Positions 1-5,469 of a stretch of 6,694 nucleotides of DNA are shown here, piece by piece; the stretch's first letter is position 1; every line of letters starts with the position of its first letter. Origin of the DNA: Acidobacteriota bacterium. Its GTDB lineage: Bacteria > Acidobacteriota > Blastocatellia > Pyrinomonadales > Pyrinomonadaceae. The translations under genes and the position numbers were made by a program. The stretch is taken from contig JADYZI010000077.1 in assembly GCA_020853255.1 (NCBI GenBank), forward strand, positions 1 to 6,694, in the 5' to 3' direction. The notes below the pieces were generated by a model. That model ran no database searches. It was not told the origin of the DNA and was given only the letters and a program-made list of their open reading frames with translations.

Positions 1-2
1 CC

Positions 3-1157
3 CAGGAAAAACAGCTCGGGACAGGCGATGCGGTCAACGCGGCACGATCATACCTTGAAGATAGCGATTCGACGCTGGTGGTCCTTTCGGGAGATGTGCC
101 GATGATCCGTCACGGAACGCTCGCCTCGCTGGTTCAGCACCATCATCGCTATCTTGACCGCGGAGCGGCATGCACGATCGTGACCGTGCGTTTGGGTGAT
201 CCTTCCGGCTATGGCCGCATCGTTCGCGATGAAGAAGGAGCGTTCGACCGGATAGTTGAGCAAAAGGACGCGAACGAAGACGAACGACAGATAAACGAAA
301 TAAATGCGGGTATTTACTGTTTCGATACCAAAAAGCTATTTTCGGCGTTAAAGGCGGTCAAAAACCATAATGCGCAAGGAGAATATTACCTGACGGATGT
401 TCCGGCGTTATTAAAAGACGCGGGCGAGGACGTTGCGATCTTTCATCACAACGACCCGCAGGAGATAGAGGGCGTGAATAATCGCGTCCAGCTTGCCGAT
501 CTTGAACGGCTTATCTGCCGCCGGACGATCTCTCGATTGATGCTTGATTCGGGGGTCACCTTCATCGACCCCAAGAATGCGTATGTCAGTTCCGAAGCGG
601 TCATCGGGCGCGATACTGTGATCCACCCGAATGTGACGATCGAAGGGGCCAGCGAGGTCGGCAGCAGGTGTGAGATACGTTCGGGCTCGCATCTGGTGAA
701 CGCAAAGATCGGCAACGGCGTCGAGATCCGCGACAACTGTTTGATCACTGATTCGGAAATTGGCGACGCGGCGGTCGTCGGCCCAATGGCGCATCTTCGC
801 GGCCACGCTGTCATCGGTGAAAAGGGGCGTATAGGCAATTTTGTCGAGGTCAAGAAATCAAAACTCGGCCGCCGCACCAAGGCGAGCCATCTGACCTATC
901 TCGGCGATGCGACGATCGGCGAAGACACCAACATCGGCGCCGGTGTTATTACCTGCAACTATGACGGTGTCCGAAAGCACGAAACTCACATCGGCGATCG
1001 TGTAAAAATAGGTTCGGACACAATGCTGGTCGCACCGGTGAACGTTGGCGACGATGCCGTGACCGGGGCCGGAAGTGTGGTGACGAAGGATGTTGAAGCG
1101 AATACACTGGTGTTGGGGATTCCAGCGAGATCCAAGTCCAAAGGAGAATCAGCATGA
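3..1157 (+). CDS. glmU: Bifunctional GlmU (GlcNAc-1-phosphate uridyltransferase / glucosamine-1-phosphate acetyltransferase), 5' end outside the window
   Basis: GlmU is a cytoplasmic enzyme that acetylates glucosamine-1-phosphate and then couples the product to UTP, giving UDP-GlcNAc for peptidoglycan and lipopolysaccharide. The frame is open from base 3 and shows 384 residues; roughly the first 70-75 of the usual ~456 are missing. The visible part opens with the uridyltransferase QLGTG motif. Next come GDVP at visible residues 30-33, whose Asp matches the metal-binding Asp105 of E. coli, and GVNNR at 157-161, which contains the Asn227 equivalent. A left-handed beta-helix of hexapeptide repeats follows, with NFVEVKK, KASH (its His at about 296 matches the catalytic acetyltransferase His363) and the GlmU signature around NYDG at 319-322. 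The nucleotide-site motif reads GTGDA rather than the commoner GTGHA. The GTG at 78 is internal and is not the start. The last codons overlap the next gene. Confidence 0.97.
   Translation, partial: QEKQLGTGDAVNAARSYLEDSDSTLVVLSGDVPMIRHGTLASLVQHHHRYLDRGAACTIVTVRLGDPSGYGRIVRDEEGAFDRIVEQKDANEDERQINEINAGIYCFDTKKLFSALKAVKNHNAQGEYYLTDVPALLKDAGEDVAIFHHNDPQEIEGVNNRVQLADLERLICRRTISRLMLDSGVTFIDPKNAYVSSEAVIGRDTVIHPNVTIEGASEVGSRCEIRSGSHLVNAKIGNGVEIRDNCLITDSEIGDAAVVGPMAHLRGHAVIGEKGRIGNFVEVKKSKLGRRTKASHLTYLGDATIGEDTNIGAGVITCNYDGVRKHETHIGDRVKIGSDTMLVAPVNVGDDAVTGAGSVVTKDVEANTLVLGIPARSKSKGESA
1140..1153 (+). promoter_or_regulatory. Shine-Dalgarno for the 58-residue membrane protein, inside glmU
   Basis: AAGGAG at 1141-1146 lies 7 bases before the ATG at 1154. 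It is formed by the last codons of glmU, so both genes must be on one message. Together with the ATGA overlap this is the main evidence that the short downstream frame is translated. Confidence 0.7.
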
Positions 1158-1330
1158 AGATCTTGTTCTATATATTAACTGTCGTCTGCGGTTTGTTTGG
1201 ACTTTTGAGTCTTTTTCGATTCTTTGAAGTGTTACTTCTGGGAGGTCAAGTACTACCAATCCAGCCAGTTATTGGTGCAGTCGGCGTTGTACTCGCTTGG
1301 GTCTGTTTGAAAAAGGCCCGTTCATCATAG
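1154..1330 (+). CDS. Small two-helix membrane protein, unrecognised family
   Basis: This 58-residue frame begins MKILFYILTVV and ends KKARSS. Two hydrophobic stretches are visible, at about residues 3-29 and 36-52, separated by a short turn (GGQVLPIQP). A basic tail follows, as expected for a small inner-membrane hairpin with both ends on the same side, probably cytoplasmic by the positive-inside rule. The ATG overlaps the glmU stop by four bases (ATGA) and has a good Shine-Dalgarno 7 bases upstream, so translation is probably coupled to glmU. I do not recognise a family and assign no function. The first segment could be read as a signal peptide, but it lacks a clear cleavage site and the second segment supports a membrane hairpin. 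Codon use is more AT-rich than in glmU. The gene is not long enough to exclude chance, but the start context is strong. Confidence 0.62.
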   Translation: MKILFYILTVVCGLFGLLSLFRFFEVLLLGGQVLPIQPVIGAVGVVLAWVCLKKARSS

Positions 1331-1342
1331 CGTCAATTAATT

Positions 1343-1446
1343 TTGTGTGGAATTGCAGGGTACATTGGAAATAAGCAAGTTGTGCCGCGTGGTTCATGGC
1401 TGTTGTTCGTATCGGGGATATAAATGTTCCGGTGTGATTCATGTAC
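1343..1446 (+). pseudogene. Decayed fragment of a glmS 5' end (glutamine amidotransferase start)
   Basis: From the TTG at 1343 the frame reads LCGIAGYIGNKQVVP, against [15 protein letters not shown] at the start of the intact glmS at 2056. By eye 38 of the first 45 bases match. The next stretch is 8 bases shorter than in glmS, shifting the frame. In the shifted frame the sequence continues with YRGYKCSGVIHV, aligned with [12 protein letters not shown] of glmS. The ATG is replaced by TTG, no Shine-Dalgarno precedes it, and after the frameshift no further convincing similarity is seen. It therefore cannot encode a working amidotransferase. Three of the seven base differences are silent, and two of the three codon changes other than the start are the conservative V to A and V to I seen across GlmS homologues. 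That suggests a remnant of a once-functional, diverged copy rather than a very recent duplication. Confidence 0.82.
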
Positions 1447-1455
1447 TCTTTTGCA

Positions 1456-1464
1456 TGATATAAT
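1456..1464 (+). promoter_or_regulatory. Candidate extended -10 promoter element (TGATATAAT)
   Basis: A TG dinucleotide one base before a perfect TATAAT (1459-1464) makes an extended -10 element. No good -35 box lies 16-18 bases upstream, which is tolerated for this promoter type. A start near 1471 would fall almost on the ATG at 1473 and would transcribe the two-gene unit at 1575-2052 and then glmS. This is inferred from sequence only. Confidence 0.4.
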
Positions 1465-1472
1465 ATCGGGCT

Positions 1473-1584
1473 ATGACGGTCACGATCGATATTTCAAATG
1501 AAGTGGAGAGAACTCGAAGCGGAGGGCCGACAAAATGATAAGTTTGCGAACTTGACCCGTGCAGGAAGAAATCAATGGCAGTAA
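1473..1584 (+). pseudogene. Possible broken short antitoxin-like frame
   Basis: An ATG at 1473 opens a 21-residue frame beginning MTVTIDISNEVE and stopping at 1536-1538. That opening resembles the first beta-strand of many small antitoxin-type proteins. An overlapping frame from the ATG at 1498 runs 28 residues to a stop at 1582-1584 and contains RELEAEGRQNDKF. Joining the two by a single frameshift around 1508 would give a charged protein of about 38 residues. Neither frame has a Shine-Dalgarno, although the first would be nearly leaderless if the -10 element at 1459-1464 is used. I treat the stretch as a probable degraded gene or untranslated leader, and chance is not excluded. Apart from the -10 element just upstream, it is all I can see between the glmS remnant and the gene at 1575. 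Confidence 0.25.
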
Positions 1585-1748
1585 AATCACCACAGAAAGA
1601 AAGACGAAACCTCAAAGTCGTTAGAGAAATTCAGATCGAGCGGCCTGAGCGAAAAAAGTTGACCGCTGAAGAATCATTAAGGCGGATGAACGATTTTGAC
1701 AAAAGGAAGGACGAATTCATTGCCTCTATCAGAAAGAGCGAGGGTTGA
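1575..1748 (+). CDS. Small basic protein, first gene of an overlapping pair; antitoxin-like in size and placement
   Basis: This 57-residue frame starts at an ATG preceded by AGGAAG (1563-1568) with 6 bases of spacing, a good ribosome site. The protein is very hydrophilic. By my count it has 17 Lys/Arg against 11 Asp/Glu, a net charge of about +6. Its second half (KKLTAEESLRRMNDFDKRKDEF, read in two parts around LRRM) looks like one or two amphipathic helices with no hydrophobic core of its own. Such proteins are often disordered until bound to a partner. It overlaps the start of the next gene by 29 bases in another frame, implying translational coupling. Size, charge and overlap suit an antitoxin or small binding partner, but I recognise no family and the function is inference. 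It could also be a nucleic-acid-binding peptide. Confidence 0.6.
   Translation: MAVKSPQKERRNLKVVREIQIERPERKKLTAEESLRRMNDFDKRKDEFIASIRKSEG
1703..1711 (+). promoter_or_regulatory. Shine-Dalgarno that favours the TTG start at 1720
   Basis: AAGGAAGGA lies 8 bases before the TTG at 1720 and inside the preceding gene. An alternative TTG start at 1696 has a weaker purine-rich stretch (AAGGCGG, 1679-1685) upstream. The stronger site and the natural opening MPLSERARVEIYIP make 1720 the better start. Confidence 0.55.
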
Positions 1749-2052
1749 GATTTACATCCCCGACCAACCGGTTTCCGCATATCAGGAGTTGTTGCGGACG
1801 ATAGTGAATGAATTCACAGTTTCTTTCGGAGGCTGTACTGTGAAACACGGCCTCGACGGTTACTACTTGTCAAAATTTGGGCAGACAATTCCTGACCGCA
1901 TCAGTATTGTTTACACGGACACGCCTTTCGATTTTCAAAGAAATATAGACGCGCTCAGTCGATATGCGGACAAACTTCGCGAGAACGCTTTTGAAGCATT
2001 GCGTGAAGAAGCGATTTTGGTGGCCGTGCTTCCTGTATATCATTCGGACTAG
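1720..2052 (+). CDS. Unrecognised ~110-residue alpha/beta protein, second gene of the overlapping pair
   Basis: With the TTG start at 1720 the protein is 110 residues long; starting at 1696 would add eight. It is soluble and slightly acidic (about 16 Asp/Glu to 11 Lys/Arg). The apparent pattern is a strand (RVEIYIPD), a helix (AYQELLRTIVNEF), a glycine-rich turn (FGGCTV), a strand with DRISIVYTDTPF, a helix rich in charged residues (SRYADKLRENAFEALREE) and a final strand (AILVAVLPVYHSD). This suggests a small ferredoxin-like or similar alpha/beta fold. I know of no catalytic motif here; Cys47, His51, Asp54 and the DTP turn are the obvious polar candidates. It overlaps the basic 57-residue gene by 29 bases and ends 3 bases before glmS, so it is probably co-translated with both. 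Toxin, sensor or partner protein are all possible, and I assign no function. Confidence 0.75.
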   Translation: MPLSERARVEIYIPDQPVSAYQELLRTIVNEFTVSFGGCTVKHGLDGYYLSKFGQTIPDRISIVYTDTPFDFQRNIDALSRYADKLRENAFEALREEAILVAVLPVYHSD

Positions 2053-2055
2053 TTT

Positions 2056-3915
2056 ATGTGTGGAATTGTCGGTTACGTTGGAAATAAACAGGTTGTGCCG
2101 TTGATCATTGACGGGCTGCGGAAGCTCGAATATCGCGGGTATGACTCGGCGGGGATTGCGGTCGTAGATGACGACAAGCATCTTGAACTGCGGCGGGCGG
2201 AAGGGAAGCTGCGCAATCTCGAGGAGGCGATTAGGCTAGATCCGCTTGATGGGAATTACGGCATCGGCCACACGCGCTGGGCGACGCACGGGCGGCCGAC
2301 GGAGGAAAATGCTCACCCGCATCGCGACCAGTCAGGCAGGATCGTGGTCGTGCATAACGGCATCATTGAAAATTACTTGCCGCTCAAGGAACGCCTCGCC
2401 GCGAACGGCAGCACGTTCAAGACCGAGACGGATACCGAGGTGGTCGCGCATCTGATCGGCCATTATGTCGATGAAGGGCTGGGCTTTGAAGAAGCGGTAC
2501 GCAAGGCGGTGAAGGAGCTGAAAGGCATCTTTGCACTGTCGATCATATCGGTCGATGTGCCGGATACGGTCATCGCGGTGCGCGAAGGGCCGCCCGTGGT
2601 CATTGGGTTGGGTGACGGCGAGTTCTTTGTAGCGTCCGATATTCCGCCTATCCTTCAGCACACGCGAGATGTTTTCTTTCTCGGCGACCGCGAGATCGCG
2701 GTGCTGACAAAAGATTCCGTCCGAGTGACCGATTTTGACGGCAACGTGCTTGAACCGAAACAGCAGCGGATCACATGGGATCCGATCATGGCCGAGAAAG
2801 GCGGTTTCAAGCATTTCATGCTCAAAGAGATATATGAGCAGCCGCGTGCCGTCCGCGATACTTCGCAAGGACGGGTTTCGCTGGATACGGGCAAGATCTA
2901 TCTTGACCCGATGGATATATCCGATGAAGATCTGCAGGCCGTTACATCGATAAAGATCGCCGCATGCGGAACGTCCTGGCATGCGGGCCTTGCCGGAAAG
3001 TATATGATCGAACGGCTCGCGCGCGTACCGGTCGAAGTCGATTATGCTTCCGAGTTTCGCTATCGCGATCCGGTGCTGAGCGAAACTGATCTGCTGATAG
3101 TCATTTCACAATCCGGCGAAACGGCTGACACTATCGCGGCGATGCGCGAGGCCAAACAGGCGGGCTGCAAGGTGCTTGCGGTTTGCAATGTGCAGGGTTC
3201 GATGATCCATCGTGAAGCGGACGGCACGATATTGACACACGCCGGGCCTGAGATCGGCGTGGCATCGACCAAGGCGTTTACTTCGCAGATGGTCGCATTG
3301 TATTTGTTCGCGTCCTATATCGCACAAGTTCGCGGAATGGTGGATGAAGCGGTTGCGAAAAAGCTTGCTCAGGACCTGGCTGAACTCCCGCTAAAGATCG
3401 AACAGCTTTTGAATGACGCCGATTCGATCGAGGAACTTTCAAAGGATTTTTTCCGTGTGCAGGATTTTCTTTACCTCGGTCGGGGCATTAATTTTCCGGT
3501 GGCACTCGAAGGTGCATTGAAATTAAAAGAGATCAGCTACATCCACGCCGAAGGCTATCCTGCCGGCGAGATGAAACACGGGCCGAACGCTCTGATAGAT
3601 GAAAAGCTGCCGGTCGTCATCATCAACACACGTGATGAGAATGACGCCGCCAGCCAACTGCGTTACGAAAAAACACATTCGAACATAGTCGAAGTAAAGG
3701 CACGTGACGGCATTGTGGTCGCCGTGCTGACCGAAGGCGACGGAATGAGCGCAAAGGTCTCCGATCATGTGATCGAGATACCCGAAACCTCAGACCTGCT
3801 CGGCCCGATCCTGTCGGTCGTTCCGCTTCAGCTTTTGTCATACCACATTGCCGTCCGCCGCGGCTGCGATGTTGACCAGCCAAGAAATCTGGCGAAATCA
3901 GTGACGGTGGAGTAA
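2056..3915 (+). CDS. glmS: Glutamine-fructose-6-phosphate aminotransferase (isomerizing), GlmS
   Basis: GlmS converts fructose-6-phosphate and glutamine to glucosamine-6-phosphate and glutamate, the entry step to UDP-GlcNAc, in the cytoplasm. The 619 residues are full length for the family. The class II glutaminase domain covers about residues 1-240: MCGIVGYVG exposes the nucleophilic Cys after Met removal, followed by YRGYDSAG at 27-34, GHTRWATHG at 71-79 and HNGIIEN at 100-106. Two SIS sugar-isomerase domains follow, with CGTS at 304-307, SQSGET at 351-356, STKAFTSQ at 404-411 and [10 protein letters not shown] at 491-500. The C-terminus is the canonical [13 protein letters not shown], whose Lys614 matches the sugar-binding Lys603 of E. 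coli. The ATG lies 3 bases after the previous stop and has no recognisable Shine-Dalgarno, so initiation may depend on coupling. No glmS ribozyme can fit immediately upstream. It complements glmU in the same pathway. Confidence 0.99.
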   Translation: MCGIVGYVGNKQVVPLIIDGLRKLEYRGYDSAGIAVVDDDKHLELRRAEGKLRNLEEAIRLDPLDGNYGIGHTRWATHGRPTEENAHPHRDQSGRIVVVHNGIIENYLPLKERLAANGSTFKTETDTEVVAHLIGHYVDEGLGFEEAVRKAVKELKGIFALSIISVDVPDTVIAVREGPPVVIGLGDGEFFVASDIPPILQHTRDVFFLGDREIAVLTKDSVRVTDFDGNVLEPKQQRITWDPIMAEKGGFKHFMLKEIYEQPRAVRDTSQGRVSLDTGKIYLDPMDISDEDLQAVTSIKIAACGTSWHAGLAGKYMIERLARVPVEVDYASEFRYRDPVLSETDLLIVISQSGETADTIAAMREAKQAGCKVLAVCNVQGSMIHREADGTILTHAGPEIGVASTKAFTSQMVALYLFASYIAQVRGMVDEAVAKKLAQDLAELPLKIEQLLNDADSIEELSKDFFRVQDFLYLGRGINFPVALEGALKLKEISYIHAEGYPAGEMKHGPNALIDEKLPVVIINTRDENDAASQLRYEKTHSNIVEVKARDGIVVAVLTEGDGMSAKVSDHVIEIPETSDLLGPILSVVPLQLLSYHIAVRRGCDVDQPRNLAKSVTVE

Positions 3916-3924
3916 TATCACGAT

Positions 3925-4125
3925 ATGAAATGGCGTGTTGTTTTGGAGCGTGACGAAGAGTCTGGCGAATGGGCCATCTGGTGCCCCGAACTTCCAGGTT
4001 GTACAAGCGCAGGAGTTACTGAGGAAGACGCAATGGCTAATATTCGAGAAGCGATCGAACTTTATCTTGAACCAGATGTCTTTCCTTTGGCGCCGCAGGC
4101 CGTCGTTCGCGAGGTCTTCGTCTAA
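3925..4125 (+). CDS. hicB: HicB-family antitoxin, minimal form
   Basis: HicB proteins bind and neutralise the HicA mRNA-cleaving toxin. This 66-residue protein has the HicB partial RNase H-like core: a first strand (MKWRVVLERD), then GEWAIWCPELPGCTSAGVTEEDA at residues 14-36 with the family pattern CPELPGC and G-x-T-x-E-x-A, then a helix (MANIREAIELYL). It ends at the core fold, with no C-terminal helix-turn-helix or ribbon-helix-helix DNA-binding domain of the kind longer HicB proteins use for autorepression. The gene starts 9 bases after glmS stops. The only purine-rich site (GGTGGAG, 3906-3912) lies in the glmS end, 12 bases upstream. It overlaps hicA by one base (TAATG). The order antitoxin then toxin is the reverse of the E. 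coli hicAB operon but is common elsewhere. Confidence 0.92.
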   Translation: MKWRVVLERDEESGEWAIWCPELPGCTSAGVTEEDAMANIREAIELYLEPDVFPLAPQAVVREVFV

Positions 4126-4349
4126 TGAGCGAGAAGATCCGAGTTTATACTGCTCGCGAGATCGAGCGGGTCCTTTCTAAATACGGTTTCACACTAATTT
4201 CTCAAAAAGGCAGCCATCGAAAGTGGCGCAATTTTTCGAACGGCAGGCAAGTAGTTGTTCCGTCGCACAGCGGTCGAAACTTGCCTGTTGGAACGCTTCG
4301 CAATATTCTTACAAACGCAGAGATCCCCGAAGACGAATGGCGAGGCTGA
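4125..4349 (+). CDS. hicA: HicA-family mRNA interferase toxin
   Basis: HicA toxins are small double-stranded-RNA-binding-fold proteins that cleave mRNA and arrest growth when freed from HicB. The 74-residue product shows the family hallmarks: an N-terminal helix (TAREIERVLSKYGF, residues 9-22), the strand and turn ISQKGSHRKW with the catalytic His at 31, and VVVPSHSGRNLPVGTLRNIL (43-62) with the P-x-H-x-G-x-x-L-x-x-G-T-L pattern. The N-terminal extension before the helix is short and the end is EDEWRG. Key residues are present, so it looks active. The start codon overlaps the hicB stop, and a GAGG at 4111-4114 could serve as ribosome site. The gene lies between glmS and the oxidoreductase, with only 4 bases to the latter. 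Confidence 0.94.
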   Translation: MSEKIRVYTAREIERVLSKYGFTLISQKGSHRKWRNFSNGRQVVVPSHSGRNLPVGTLRNILTNAEIPEDEWRG

Positions 4350-4353
4350 TCCA

Positions 4354-5313
4354 ATGAAAGCAATCATCGTCCGCGAATACGGCGAGCCTGAGGTAATGAA
4401 GATCGAGGAGGCCTCGACGCCGGAGCCGTCAGGAAAACAAGTGTTGGTAAAGATAGTGGCGGCGGGTGTCAATCCGGTCGATACTTATCTGCGGACGGGT
4501 ATCCACGCCCATGCGCCGAATTTGCCATATACGCCTGGAAAGGATGCCGCGGGCGTCGTCGAAGCAGTTGGCGATGATGTTGTCGGCCTTAAGGCCGGCG
4601 ACCGCGTTTACACGGCCGACACGCTGACGGGGACTTATGCCGACTATGCTCTTTGCTTAGAAGAACAGCTTGGGCGGCTGCCTGATAACATCGGCTTCGA
4701 ACAGGGCGCCGGTATCTGGACACCATACGCGACGTCATACCGTGCTTTGTTTCAAAAGGCGGATGTAAAGCCTGGTGAAAAGGTCTTGATACATGGAGCC
4801 TCCGGCGGCGTTGGTTCGGCGGCGGTGCAGTGGGCCAAACAAGCGGGCGCGACGGTCATCGGGACGGCCAGTTCTGAAGAAGGGAAAAAGCTTGTTGCCG
4901 ACAGTGGGGCAGACGCCGTTTTTGACCACACTGACGAAGATCACTTTGAAGCGATACGCGAATTTACGGGCGGCGGAGCGGACGTTGTGATCGAAATGCT
5001 CGCGAATGTGAATCTTGAACGCGATTTCGAATGCCTTGCCATGTTCGGCCGGATCGTTGTTGTGGGCAACCGCGGCAGTCTTCAATTTACTCCACGGCTG
5101 GCGATGACAAAAGACGCGACCATCTTTGGAATGTCGCTTTTTAATTCGAGCCAGGACCAGCGCGATGAGATCCACAAGGCCATCTTTAACAGCCTGAGCG
5201 GCGGAGCATTAACGCCGCATGTCGGGCGCACATTCCCGCTTGACCAGGCCCCGGCCGCACACCACGAAATAATGGAAAGCAAGGCCCTGGGCAAGATCGT
5301 CCTGAAGCCGTGA
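4354..5313 (+). CDS. NADPH:quinone oxidoreductase, zeta-crystallin-like MDR family
   Basis: The 319-residue product is a medium-chain dehydrogenase/reductase of the zinc-free quinone reductase group, a cytoplasmic NADPH-dependent enzyme reducing quinones or enones. The GroES-like N-terminal domain includes VAAGVNPVDTYLRTG (35-49), PYTPGKDAAGVV (58-69) and GDRVY (82-86). The Rossmann domain follows with VLIHGASGGVGSAAVQWAKQ (144-163), which has the AxxGGVGxxxxQ nucleotide motif, then FGRIVVVGNRG (231-241). The structural-zinc cysteine cluster of alcohol dehydrogenases is absent, and the end ALGKIVLKP is typical. The ATG at 4354 is chosen over an upstream in-frame start at 4255 because the fold begins with MKAIIVREYG; the longer version would overlap hicA. 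GCGAGG (4340-4345) supplies a ribosome site 8 bases upstream. It resembles qor genes, but the exact substrate cannot be read from sequence. Confidence 0.93.
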   Translation: MKAIIVREYGEPEVMKIEEASTPEPSGKQVLVKIVAAGVNPVDTYLRTGIHAHAPNLPYTPGKDAAGVVEAVGDDVVGLKAGDRVYTADTLTGTYADYALCLEEQLGRLPDNIGFEQGAGIWTPYATSYRALFQKADVKPGEKVLIHGASGGVGSAAVQWAKQAGATVIGTASSEEGKKLVADSGADAVFDHTDEDHFEAIREFTGGGADVVIEMLANVNLERDFECLAMFGRIVVVGNRGSLQFTPRLAMTKDATIFGMSLFNSSQDQRDEIHKAIFNSLSGGALTPHVGRTFPLDQAPAAHHEIMESKALGKIVLKP

Positions 5314-5320
5314 CCGGACT
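5301..5320 (+). repeat. Shortened unit of the 39-base repeat overlapping the oxidoreductase stop
   Basis: CCTGAAGCCGT followed by GACCGG matches the corresponding part of the first full repeat unit (5330-5349) except for loss of the three bases AGC. The coding end CTG AAG CCG TGA lies in it. In the full units the same phase also carries a stop (TAG at 5340-5342, 5379-5381 and 5418-5420). Confidence 0.5.
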
Positions 5321-5437
5321 CTGTCAGAACCTGAAGCCGTAGCGACCGGCTTCTTCGCCCTGTCAGAACCGGGAGCGATAGCGACTGGGTTCCATGCTCT
5401 GTCAGAACCGGAAACCGTAGCGACCGGGTTCTTCTTG
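5321..5437 (+). repeat. Three tandem 39-base repeats with palindromic cores
   Basis: Units start at 5321, 5360 and 5399, exactly 39 bases apart. A further start-like CTGTGATT at 5438 is not continued. Each unit begins with the invariant CTGTCAGAACC and carries an invariant TAGCGAC core. By eye, unit 1 and unit 3 match at 33 of 39 positions and unit 2 matches them at 28-29. Units 2 and 3 can fold with GAACC pairing GGTTC around the core. In unit 1 the perfect stem is GAAGCCG (5333-5339) with CGGCTTC (5347-5353). There are no unique spacers, so this is not a CRISPR array. It lies between the oxidoreductase and the 82-residue gene. Units of this general look occur, to my memory, as dispersed intergenic elements in some Acidobacteriota, but this was not searched. 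Confidence 0.9.
5333..5353 (+). terminator. Hairpin downstream of the oxidoreductase, possible weak terminator
   Basis: A perfect 7-base-pair stem (GAAGCCG with CGGCTTC) encloses a 7-base loop, 20 bases after the oxidoreductase stop. It is followed only by TTC, not a run of T, so intrinsic termination would be weak. It may be simply the folded form of the repeat unit. Confidence 0.25.
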
Positions 5438-5469
5438 CTGTGATTTGTTTTTGATCTCTCTGAAGCCAA

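Noticed and set aside
78..80. GTG at 78 as the start of glmU
   Set aside because: The same frame is open upstream and encodes the conserved QLGTG motif, so the gene starts beyond the left edge.
1508..1550. Continuation of the glmS remnant (ELEAEGRQ compared with ELRRAEGK)
   Set aside because: It would need an insertion of about 44 bases after YRGY, and the match is short and made of common charged residues, so chance is likely.
1696..1724. Perfect -35 box TTGACA at 1696-1701
   Set aside because: At 17 bases spacing the -10 position reads ATTGCC, a poor match, and the box lies inside the overlapping gene pair.
1331..2055. glmS ribozyme or another riboswitch upstream of glmS
   Set aside because: Coding sequence runs to within 3 bases of glmS, and I see no glmS ribozyme core in the remaining non-coding parts.
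2332..2982. A 216-residue minus-strand open frame inside glmS
   Set aside because: It is a shadow of the strongly conserved glmS coding sequence and has no recognisable domain.
4255..4353. A longer oxidoreductase start adding 33 residues
   Set aside because: The extra part is the out-of-frame translation of hicA, and the family fold starts at MKAIIVREYG with a ribosome site before 4354.
5321..5437. CRISPR array
   Set aside because: The repeats are directly adjacent with no spacers, are diverged from each other, and no cas gene is visible.
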